Of a stretch of 64,000 nucleotides of DNA, positions 25,421 to 35,064 are shown piece after piece; within the stretch, counting starts at the first letter, position 1, and each line of letters begins with the position of its first letter. The stretch comes from Gymnorhina tibicen (lineage: Eukaryota; Chordata; Aves; Passeriformes; Artamidae). The position numbers and the translations under genes were made by a program. The DNA lies in NCBI GenBank assembly GCA_013399875.1, contig VXAZ01008014.1, forward strand, positions 92,503 through 156,502. Reading direction: 5' to 3'. The notes under the pieces are model-generated. The model saw only the letters and a list, made by a program, of their open reading frames with translations. It made no database searches and was not told the origin of the DNA.

Positions 25421-25440
25421 GGCCAATAGGCTCCCAGGAA
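25326..25440 (-). other. MTOR: MTOR non-coding exon 1 (approximate)
   Basis: A strong donor, GGCGG|GTGAGTGAGC on the - strand, marks the 3' end of exon 1 at 25326. The transcription start is unknown; I place it downstream of the CCAAT boxes, near 25440. The exon is GGC-rich and non-coding, consistent with translation starting in exon 2. Confidence 0.5.
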
Positions 25441-25564
25441 TGCCGTGATCGGCATCCTCACTGACGAATAGGAAAAGAGGAAGAGGGAAGAAGAAACTAA
25501 AGCTCCGCCCCTTTCCCCTAGGAACCGCAAGGGTAGTCGCCTTCCGACCAATCATCAAGCCAAT
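25423..25564 (-). promoter_or_regulatory. MTOR: MTOR proximal promoter: CCAAT and GC boxes
   Basis: Three CCAAT motifs on the + strand (25423-25427, 25548-25552, 25560-25564) act as inverted CCAAT boxes for MTOR, the last two 12 bp apart. A GC box (ctccgccc) lies near 25503-25510. There is no TATA, which fits a housekeeping CpG-island promoter. Factor binding (NF-Y, Sp1) is inferred. Confidence 0.5.
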
Positions 25565-25679
25565 CATGTCTGAGTGGCAGTACATCTGACCAACAGAATG
25601 GCTGGGCTTGCTCAGTAGGCCCACCTTCCCGATGCCGGCTTCCGCCCTTCCGTGCGCCGCCGTCTATGGCCGGGCTACA

Positions 25680-26395
25680 GCATGGGTGGATGGGGTAGAG
25701 CAACTGGCATCATCTTCTTGGGCTTGTGCGAAGAGTTCGGCACTGTCCCGTACGACATCCTGGTCTCTAAACTGGGGAAACATGGATTTGATGGATGGAC
25801 CACTCGGTGGATAAAGAACTAGCTGGATAGCCGCACGTAAAGAGTTGCGGTCAGCGGCTCCATTGTCAGCGGAGACCAGGGACGAGTGGTGTCCCTCAGG
25901 GGTGGTACTGGGGCTGATGGTATTCAGCAACGTTGTCGGCGATACAGACAATGGGAATGAGGCACCCTCAGCAAGTGACAGCGAGCTGCGTGGTGCTGTC
26001 ACGTGGTGGAGCGACGGGACGGGGACTAGAGCATCTCCTCTATGGAAGAAGAGAAGGTTGTGTGGAGATCTCAGAGCAGCCTTCCAGTATGTGGAGGGGC
26101 TTACAAGGAGGCCCAGGGAGGACTCTTCACCAGGAACAAGGGAGAACGGGCTCAGACTGAAAAAGAGGAAATTTAGTTTAGATGTTACGAAAATAACACC
26201 TTCCTGTAAGAGTGGGGAGGTCCTGGCATAGGTTGCCCAGAGAAGCTGTGTCTGCCCCATCCGTGGAAGTGTCCAAGGCCAGGTTGGATGGGGCTTGGAG
26301 CAACGTGGGACAGTGGAAGGTGTCCCTGCCCATGGCAGGGGGGTGAAACGAGATGAGCTTGAGGTCCTTCCAGTGCAAGCCATGCCATGGGTCTA
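25680..26395 (+). mobile_element. Decayed CR1 LINE copy between the MTOR and UBIAD1 promoters
   Basis: The left part (about 25700-26015) matches the CR1 reverse transcriptase: VPYDILVSKLGKHGFDGWTT followed by RWIKN, with in-frame stops, then a segment like TSGVPQG (acgagtggtgtccctcaggg) and GTLSK. It jumps at about 26015-26025 to the C-terminal/3' part (gagcatctcctctatggaag..) and ends in the CR1 3'UTR (ggtgtccctgcccatggcag at about 26319-26338). The missing block, corresponding to the end of RT and the thumb region, shows an internal deletion. The copy is inactive and more worn than the one in MTOR intron 21. Confidence 0.88.
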
Positions 26396-26399
26396 AGCC

Positions 26400-26760
26400 C
26401 TGTGTGCGCCTTGCGCGTGCGCACAGGGAGCAGGGCGCTGCCATGCTGTGCTCGGTGTGCTCCGCTGAAATGTGTCCGGCTGCCCGTGACAGCAGCAAGG
26501 GTGGCTGTGTCTGCGCTGGGCTTCGGGCGCTCCGTGGCGATGACGTGAATCGTGGTGCTGGCGCGTGCTGTGGGGTGGCCCCTCGCCGCCGCGCGTGACG
26601 CCGTGGGCCGCTTAATTTTCCTTTTAATTTGTACATCGGGAGGTGCTGGCGGGTGCGGAACCCCTCGCGCAAGGCCGCGGAGGTGGCGAGGCCGGGCGGG
26701 CTGGCGGTCGCGGTAGGGCGGATAATGGCGGCGCTCTCGCCTCCCCCGCAGGCCGCCATG
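26400..26760 (+). promoter_or_regulatory. UBIAD1: UBIAD1 CpG-island promoter with CRE-like and YY1-like motifs
   Basis: CpG-rich sequence immediately upstream of UBIAD1. It has a TGACGTGA (CREB/ATF-like) at 26541-26548 and an ATAATGGCGGC (YY1-like) at 26723-26733; YY1 motifs of this form usually lie just downstream of the start of transcription. There is no TATA, although an AT-rich block (ttaattttccttttaattt) lies near 26612-26632. The transcription start is not determined. Confidence 0.5.
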
Positions 26761-26829
26761 GCGGCGGCGCCCCACCTCGCTCCCCCCGGGCCCCGCCGCC
26801 TCGTTAACCCGCGGCCCTTCTCCTTCTAG
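26758..26829 (+). CDS. UBIAD1 upstream ORF with optimal Kozak context
   Basis: gccgccATGG at 26752-26761 is a textbook Kozak start. The frame reads MAAAPHLAPPGPRRLVNPRP.. and ends at TAG 26827-26829, in the same frame as UBIAD1 and 30 nt before its ATG; an earlier in-frame ATG at 26725 extends it. It either reduces UBIAD1 translation or is removed by splicing, since its stop codon is also a good splice acceptor (cccttctccttctag). The UBIAD1 start at 26860, not this one, aligns with the mammalian N-terminus. Confidence 0.4.
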   Translation: MAAAPHLAPPGPRRLVNPRPFSF

Positions 26830-26859
26830 GTGCTGCTGCTGCGAGACGGCGGGGCAGGC

Positions 26860-28794
26860 ATGGAGCCGGCAGACCTGGTGCAAAAGATCAGTATCAGCGC
26901 CGAGAGCCCCCGTGGGAGCGAGAGGAACGGCAGCGGCTCGGCGCTGGCGGGCGTTGACGGGGCCGCCCCCGGCAGATTGAGACACAAGTGTGCAGCCTAT
27001 GTGCTGGCGCTCCGGCCTTGGAGCTTCAGTGCCTCGCTGACCCCTGTGGCTCTGGGCAGCGCGCTGGCGTACCGGGCCGAGGGAGCACTCGACCCGGGGT
27101 TGCTGGTGGGAAGCGCCGTGACCGTCCTGGCTGTGCACGGGGCCGGAAACTTGGTGAATACCTACTATGACTTTTCCAAAGGCATCGATCACAAGAAAAG
27201 TGATGACAGGACATTGGTGGACCAGATTTTGGAGCCGCAGGATGTAGTCCGGTTTGGAGTCTTCCTCTACACTGTGGGCTGTATCTGTGCTGCTGGGCTC
27301 TACGCTGTCTCCACGCTCAAGCTGGAGCACCTGGCCCTGATTTACTTTGGAGGACTTTCTAGCTCCTTCCTTTATACCGGAGGTAAGTGCTGCATCTCGT
27401 TTGTTGTGAATCTGAATGTAGATGTGATAGAATCAGCTGAATTGTCAAAAGTTTCTAAAAGACACAAGTGATCTATCTAGTGCACTGCCACAAAATATTT
27501 GTGGTATTTCTTGAAGTACTGATACATAAACTTGTATTCTTTGCAACTGAATGTTGTGGGAAGAGTCATACTAAGATCTTCAGTTGGATAGTGGTGTTGA
27601 GGCATTATTATTTACATATATGTCTTTAGATGCTTATCAGAACTATTGCTGAATCTTTTTGTGATATTTATCTCATATCCTTTAGCAGTGTAGCTAATGG
27701 CATGTTTTCTTTCCTTTGGTGGGAATGTTACTTTGTTTTGGAATGTTTTGTTGTTATTCTTTAGATGGAGCTTCACTGTGAATGCTGAACAGTTTGTGAT
27801 TCTTCTTAATAAGACAAGGATATTTTAGTGTCTTCCTGTGTTGGATAGATACAAACATCATTACTAGGAGAAGTACAACTAGGAGAAACAACTTAGTTTC
27901 AAACTGTCAGACTTTCAGTTATGTGGGTTTCCCTGAAAGAGTCTTGTCAGTTTTGCATTTTGTTCTGAGCATTTTCTGAATTTCTTCAGGATCAGATTCT
28001 AGTATGCATGATCACACTGAAAAGTACCTTATTTCTATAAATTTCTGTGGAAGCAGGTACTTCTAGATGGGTATTAAAACCTGGCCCTTAGTTTCTGTTA
28101 CATTGTTTGTCTGGAGAAATCCAGAAACTGCTTTTCCTTTGTTATCTTTGAAAAAAGAGATAATATATTTCTTGTCCTTAGCTGCATGTGTGTTGGATGT
28201 TTGGCAATATTCCTATGGGAAAGGGCTGAACTGTTATGTCATCCATTCTCTTCTGTCATTTGAATGGCTTGATGATGCTTGATTTTATTCTTGTGTCTTG
28301 CCACAGGAATTGGATTTAAATACGTTGCGCTTGGTGATGTGGTGATCCTGATCACCTTTGGGCCCCTGGCTGTCATGTTTGCCCATGCAGTGCAGGTTGG
28401 TTACCTCTCTGTGTCACCCCTGCTCTACGCTGTCCCTCTGGCCCTCAGCACTGAGGCCATCCTGCACAGCAACAACACACGGGATATGGAGTCAGATCGA
28501 CAGGCGGGAATTGTCACCTTGGCCATCCTCATTGGCCCCACCTTCTCCTATATTCTCTACACCGTGCTGCTCTTCTTGCCCTACCTGATCTTCTGTGTGC
28601 TGGCCACACGCTATACCATCAGCATGGCATTGCCGCTTCTCACCATCCCAATGGCATTTTCACTGGAAAGACAGTTCCGGAGTCAGAGCTTCAGCAAAAT
28701 TCCTCAGCGGACAGCCAAACTCAATCTCCTGCTGGGGCTTTTCTATGTTTTTGGCATTACATTGGCACCAGCTGGTGCTCTGCCCAAACTGTGA
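26860..28794 (+). CDS. UBIAD1: UbiA prenyltransferase domain-containing protein 1
   Basis: Integral membrane prenyltransferase of ER/Golgi that attaches a geranylgeranyl chain to menadione to make menaquinone-4 (vitamin K2), also implicated in CoQ10 synthesis and in sterol-regulated HMG-CoA reductase stability. Two coding exons, 26860-27382 and 28307-28794, join in phase 1 (GGA G|GA ATT) to give 336 aa, against 338 in human. The first Asp-rich motif NTYYD (about residues 100-104) is followed by [11 protein letters not shown]; the second is NNTRDMESD (about residues 230-238). Several hydrophobic segments fit the multi-span UbiA fold. The conserved block begins at [20 protein letters not shown]; the N-terminal ~40 residues are variable. 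The start [13 protein letters not shown] aligns with mammalian MAASQVLGEKINI. An upstream GTG-initiated extension is not supported. The gene is intact and head-to-head with MTOR. Confidence 0.96.
27383..28306 (+). other. UBIAD1: UBIAD1 intron
   Basis: Donor CGGAG|gtaagt, acceptor ttgccacag|GAATTG. The 924-bp intron is T-rich and I see no repeat or gene in it. In mammals this intron is many kilobases, so it is strongly shortened here. Confidence 0.85.
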
Positions 28795-29780
28795 AAAGAG
28801 CTGTAGAGTCAGGCCTCATAATTCACTATTCATGCCAATTAACAGTGGATGTTATGAGTAAATGACCCATTATGGACAGTGAGAAGAATAGAAAGACCAC
28901 CTTGCACTGTTGATAGTCAATGTTATGATTTCTGGTCTTGGACAGCTTATAGAACAGACTTCAAAAAAGTGGTTTGTCAGTTCTTCAGAAAGGGTGAACT
29001 GTGTGGCTTTGCTTTGAGGAGCAAGGTGACATAAGGTCAAGGAAATGTTTAAAGAACCTCATCCTTCTGCCACCTAATTTTTCACTGTCAGATCAATGAA
29101 AGAGCCTCAAATCACACTCTCCATTCACTTCACAAGCACAATGATTGCTCTTATCACTTCTTTTATTATCGTGGTGAAGGAGTCCAGTGGCTCCCGTATG
29201 GGAATCAGGAAACACTGCCAAATGTTTAGCATCACAACGTGGATGCCATTACTTCACTCTCTTGTAAGCATAGTTCATCTTAATCTGTTGTATGTTTTAA
29301 TTTTTGTTTTGTTTTTCCTAGCCAAACTTTGAGCTTTTAATTTCCAAGCCCCCTGAAATGCACTAGATACTGATTCATGAACTATTGCTTCTCTTTGTTC
29401 CATACAGTCTGGAAACTTCAAAGTTATGAATCTTTGTTGGTTGTGGTGCTAAAATGGAGCACGATTAGCCCACTGCACAAACTTTAAGCCAAAACCAGTA
29501 AATCTGTATTCTGCTACAAAAGCTGAAGCTGTAAATGCAAACCATGCAACTGTAAAGCTCTCAATGGGTAGAAAAACAAATGTTTTCCATTTTTGTATTT
29601 GCTTAGAATTTACTCTCTGAAATGACAGTTTTTGAGTTAAGGGGGAGCTGACCGAGTGCCAGATTTCTCTGCATAGCTATGGATTAATGGATACATAGGT
29701 GGAAAACAAACGGATTTAAAAAACCATTTTTTTCATTTGTTTTTCTCTGTTATTTTAGAGACCCACAGCATTATAGTGAA

Positions 29781-29804
29781 ATTATATATTATTATTATTA
29801 TTAT
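29781..29804. repeat. (ATT)n microsatellite
   Basis: Five to six ATT units after an AT stretch, in the presumed UBIAD1 3'UTR. Confidence 0.75.
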
Positions 29805-30387
29805 AAGAAGCCCAGTTCAGCAAAGAAGAAAGATACAGTGTTAGAAAAAACAAACCTGGATTATTGCATTGACGCTGCATAAAAATTAGGACTGGGAACA
29901 GGAAGAAACCAGTTTTGTTAACAAGATTTTTCCTAATGGAGTCCAGAGTTTGTATCACTGAATCTCAATTAAGTGATCACTGAAGGGAAGTTCCCCACAT
30001 CTTTTCCCCCCTCTCTACCTTACAGTGTTGCTTTGTTTTCTCCTGCAGATCTTGCCACTTTCTGTTCATGTGGCCCTTTGGAGAACTGATTGTTTCAGCA
30101 GTTATGTAGCTATGTGAAAAACATAACAAACATAATGGGCAAAACATGTGTCTTGCAGTGCAAAGATGGATTTGATCTGTACCATATTACTTAGTGGCAA
30201 CTGAATTCTCTTCTGTGTTATTTAGTACCTATACACAGGTTTTGGTGAAAAGCTTGTTTGCAGGAGCTGTGAAAGCTCAGAGGAATTGACACAGGTGTTG
30301 AACTAGAGCTGCTGATGCCAGGTCACAGCCTTGCTTTTGAACAAGTGTGTATGTGAACCACTGTATGAAGGGCTTTTACACACGAGC

Positions 30388-30393
30388 AATAAA
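30388..30393 (+). terminator. UBIAD1: Poly(A) signal AATAAA, probable UBIAD1
   Basis: gagcAATAAActagc, the first canonical hexamer after the UBIAD1 stop that I found. Confidence 0.4.
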
Positions 30394-31522
30394 CTAGCAG
30401 TAAACTCACATGGTGTTACCCTGCATCTGTCATAGGTAAGTTATGCCCTTGTGGTGTACATCTGAAAGAGCCAAATGTCCCATTAGTGGGTTGTACTGAC
30501 AGCAGTAAAGCTGAATTGATGGTACCAGATTACATGGTACAGCTATTTAGAGACTGGTTTTATGGCTTCATGTTATCCAGTGTTACCCAGCAGTTATATC
30601 TGAGCTGAAGTTAATGGGAAGGAGTCTTTGCAGGCCTGTTTAATGAGCCACAGTTTCATCTTTTATTTATTAAAATGGGCAAATGATCTCTCTGATCTGG
30701 CTAGGCACAGGACAAGAAGAGATGGATTTCAGCAACTGCTTTCTACAGCAAAGTACCTGTTAGGATTAAAAACACAAGGAGAAAATGCAAAAGTTCAGCT
30801 CAGATGGAGGGGGATATCCAGAAGGTGTTGGAAACTCTTCAATGCAGATATACACAACAGAGTTTCTACTGTTGCTTCTTTGTGTACCTACAGAATGAAG
30901 AAGAGCCTGACTCCAATACGCATTTCACATTTCTGCAAACCAAAAGCTTTTGTAGGGCTAAGGGCTGAGCTGACAAATCTGTTAACCTTGCAGCTGGGGA
31001 TATGGGGATCTACTGGCTTAATCCTGCCCTTTGTAGCATCTGTGTGCTTCATTTTATGATAGCCTGGTTTTGAATAGCTTTCCATTTCAAAGAATGGTTA
31101 GTTACCTTTTCTCTACTTCTTTTACAAAAACTAGAGTACTCCAGCTAAATTTCTTAAAGTAACTTGGCTTGTATCTTTGATAACCGTGATTGTAATGATG
31201 AGAAGATCATTGGTGCCGTAGAATATGTAACTCTTATTGTATCTTGGCTACCCTTTCCTGGGTAGGATGTCTACTTAGGGCTGGAAAGGACCAGTGCTTT
31301 TTGTTACTGAGATGAAACAGCTCATTAGTATAAAAATATGTGTGTGGAACACTTTCCGAGGTAGGGGGGATTCAAAGTATTTTAATTGTAAAACTGAGAT
31401 GAAAGTTTGGTAATTCCTTACTAGCAGATGCTGGTTACTTCCATTTCCCTCTCTTTGAAAAACAGTATCATTCCAGGTTCTTAAGGATATTAGTAATAAC
31501 TAATACATTATTCACCATGGTT

Positions 31523-31640
31523 TTGAGGAAGTCATTTAACTTCTCTGTGTCTCAGAAAACAGCTAATTTTTGCCTACCTCACAGGGATGCTAAGCTGACA
31601 TCATTGTCATAGAGAGCTTTGAAAGTAAAAAGTGCTTTAT
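31523..31640 (+). repeat. MIR-like ancient SINE fragment
   Basis: gaggaagtcatttaacttct, ctgtgtctcag and cctacctcacaggga followed by a segment ending aaagtgctttat reproduce the order of MIR core landmarks (AAGTCACTTAAC, CTCTGTGCCTCAG, CCTACCTCACAGGG, AAAGCGCTTTG). The copy is degraded; family assignment is by eye. Confidence 0.6.
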
Positions 31641-34600
31641 CTCTGTGTGCTTTCCAAAAAGCTTGTTAGTACTAGAAAACATTTTAGATATGAACTAATG
31701 TAAAGGGTGACTTAATTAATGTAATTTGGCCAAAATAATCTTCACATATAATCATTGAGTAGTAAGAGAGGTTCATTTATTGATTTGCTTTGTGATGAAA
31801 ATGCTGGGTCTCTTCCCCTACCCCACTTTTCCCTGTCCCATGCTACTTTACCTGAATATAAACTTTAGAAACTTCTTTCAGGTCTCTCTTGATGAGCTGT
31901 ATTGCAGTGTGATGAGTGTGCACTGGTAGATGAACAGATCTGCAGCCCATCTGTTAATGTGTCCTAAAGCACCTCCTGGTCTTTCTTCTTACCCAATAAA
32001 CTGTCTGAATGTTACTCTGTTAATTATGCTATGTTTGATTCTTTTATATTACTCAAGTTGTATTTTTGCACATGGATTAAAACATTGTCACGAAAGAAAG
32101 AGGGTCTTCATCTGCCATGTTTATAGTATAAGTGCCTGAAAAATCATACTTTTTTTGTATATAAAAGTCCTTTTATGAATCACACAGTCCTGTCCTTCCC
32201 TATCAGAAGGCAAACAGTTCTGTAGCAGTGATCATCTACTAATGGCAGACGTAGAATAGTTCTGGTATATTCATCAGTGTGCAGAATTTTCTCTGATGCA
32301 GTTTTTTTGTGCCATGTACTGTTCAGCATTTGTAAGGAGGTTTCAGCTGAACTTTAATATCTTTAATGAAGATGAACTTTTTCATCCTCACCAGTGTGTT
32401 TTGCCAGTTTTCCAGTGCCATGATCACTGCTCCATAGAACTGTGACAGCATAATGCCTCCTCCATATGTGTCATAAATGAGCCTAAAGCATGCTTTGAAA
32501 TTTTCCTGCCTTGCCACTGGTGCAGTGTGCTCCACAAACGCATTTGGAGGTAGTTACAAAGGATAAAATGCAGGATAGCATGGCATTGATACATGGGCTG
32601 ATCTTCCCAAATAAGGAGGCTGCAATTCCGAGTGTCAGCAGATGGCAGCGTTGCTCTTCCATTGCTGCTGCAGCGCCTTTTCTCTACAGGAACCCGTGAG
32701 CTGTGCTTGCAAGGGTTTTTTTAGTGTTTGATTGTATCTCACTGGGTCTCCTCTGGTGTAAGGGTACTTGAAAGATAAATGGCTGCAGATGAATTTCTAT
32801 TGTGCAGATTATGACTGGACAGATGCTCCTGGCCTAAGCAGGTACTGGCAGAAACAGGCATTTGAAGAAAGCCAGTCAGCTCTTAAATTTTAAAGCCTTT
32901 GCTGATGGCTTAATAAGCTCTTTCTGGTCAGGTGCTGAGGGCTGAGCTTTCAAAAGAGCGTAGGCAAGCTATGCGTGAAGGGCAGTACACTCATGGGAAA
33001 GAATGCAGTGTCTGCACACTCTATGAGATGTACTTCTGTTCAGTCAATTGCTTTTAACACATCTTGAATCCCCAGTGGAAAATATTAATACTCTTACAGT
33101 GTTTTTAGGAGCTTGGACTCTTATTCTCCCCATTACTTGGGTGAGTAGACTGAGTCACTGCTGCTTACTCAAGGTGATGCTCCTTGGAGGAGAGTACTTG
33201 AGAGTTTGCCTTTCCAGTCTGAAACCTTAATAACCAGGCCTTTCCCCTCACACCTTACTTTGTCTGGTGACTGGTAGATTATTTTTATTTGAATCACCTT
33301 CAGTCACTTTATACTTTGAGTTTGAGCCTGCTTAATAACGTTTAAGGAATGAAATGCTGCTCTGGCTTCTTAAGGCTATTTTAAGGTGGAATTAAATATC
33401 CAGCTAAGATAAAATCAATGGCTCTCAGCATTACCTAAAAATGTGTAAGTTTCAATAAAGCTCAGCAGGGCTGGCTTATTGCAGCTGTATGTCTAAAGAA
33501 ATCAGGCCCGGTGCTGGACAGGATCATGCCCATGTTTTATTGTCTGAAACAAGGTCTTTGTGCTTTTCTGAACTCAGAGTAAGACCCAAAATGAACAAAT
33601 TTGTCAAGGGATTTTTTAAACTGTCTTCTGATGATAATTTGCAATGCTGTCAGTGTTTATTCTTGCTACATCATGAGGAAAACCCATGTTCTAATCCAGA
33701 TGTTTCAGTGGCCACAAGGATTTGTCTTAATGACCAAAACTTGAAGGACATAGTTAGGCATTCCTTTGGGGTCATCTGAGAGAGTGTGACTTGCTCCAAC
33801 ATCTGTCTCACTGATCTGCAGAAACAGTGGGTTATCAGCCAAGTTTATCCATTCCCTCAGAAAGAAACCTGTGTTTGTGCATCTTTCCCAGGCTTCATGC
33901 ATGCACTATCCTGAGTGAGAAGTTCGCACACCAGAGTTCACAACCTCTCCACATGAAGACCCAAATGTTTTTTAAAAGCAGAACAAATCCACCCAAAACT
34001 ATAACCCCTGACTGTCTTCTGCTGAATTCTCATTGGCTTGCCAGGACCTGAGTGATTTGAAGAATTAAAAATCTATGGCGCCATCATGCTACTTTATCGT
34101 GAAACAACAAGGAGGAGAAGCTGCTCATTAATGAGATGGCTGATCAAGATGAACGTGCTGGCTGAGAGATATATTACAGGCAGTTTGTCAGGAAGCAAAG
34201 AAAGCAGTGAGAACCTTGCTAAAACACTGGATCTGAAATCTCTATGAGCTCGAAAGTGTAGCGAGCTTAGAAACAGAAGAGGTTAGGGTCTGCCTCCTCC
34301 AGTCTGTCTCCTGGTTGGCACCTTTCAGATGTCTTGTCCTAGGCTAGAGTAGCACTGGGCAGGTCTGCTAGTCTAGCAGTGATTTTAGGTGCTAATTGAT
34401 ATGGGAGATCCTGGCACATGCTCTTTGTTCTAGTGCTAGATCCATGACCAGTTTGTTAACTGGGAAATGCAGAATAGCCCAGCAATTTTAATAAAGCCTA
34501 GAGTCTTCTTTAGAATGAACAGAATGGAAAGTTCTTTTAAGGAGTGGTTTGATTTGTGTGCCCTGTCACTGATGTAGCACAAAGAATAAAGATGATGCAT

Positions 34601-35030
34601 ATAGGTGTGCCATCAACCCAAAAATCAAAGCCTGTGCCCCAAATGGGCTGGTATACTAGTGGTAAGGGAATAAACCAAATGCTGGTTTGATATAAGGGGC
34701 AAATTCAGGCAATTTACATCTCAGGCAGTGTTTGCAAATACATCTGCACAAATCATCATGCTGTGGGAATTAAGCAGTTTCTCAGACTTTGATCTAATGG
34801 AAAGAGTCTAGTAAACCATCTTCCCAGTCTTGTTAGCCATTGTCCCAAGGGTTGATGAAATGACTTCAATAGAGTATAAATTACTTTCTGTATGACATGA
34901 GGCCACTGTATGGCACAGTTAGGTCATATTTTAACCTGTGGGGGATAGCTCTACTGCTGTATAAACCTTAGATCCAGTCAATATAAATAAAGGAGAGTTT
35001 GGGAATAACACACTAGAGATTCATGTGCTT

Positions 35031-35064
35031 TTGTGTGTGTGTGTGTGTGTGTGTCTGTGTGTGT
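35031..35064. repeat. (GT)n microsatellite
   Basis: About 16 GT units, with a single GTCT interruption. Confidence 0.9.

Larger units (their letters stand above)
28795..30410 (+). other. UBIAD1: UBIAD1 3'UTR (probable)
   Basis: From the stop codon to just past the first AATAAA noticed (30388-30393). It includes a short ATT microsatellite (about 29781-29804). A further AATAAA at 31995-32000 could serve a longer form. Boundaries are inferred. Confidence 0.45.

Noticed and set aside
25664..26383. 239-codon ORF on the - strand
   Set aside because: Antisense to the CR1 copy; no protein similarity of its own.
26185..27330. 381-codon ORF on the - strand
   Set aside because: Antisense to UBIAD1 exon 1, its CpG-island leader and the CR1 tail; GC-rich sequence suppresses stops, and the + strand carries the clear protein.
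30628..31059. 143-codon ORF downstream of UBIAD1
   Set aside because: Counted from a non-ATG start, no homology, no splice or promoter context.
33115..33185. Reverse-strand MIR/L2-type fragment
   Set aside because: Only loose resemblance to the gaggaaactgaggc / cccaaggtcac landmarks; below a level I can defend.
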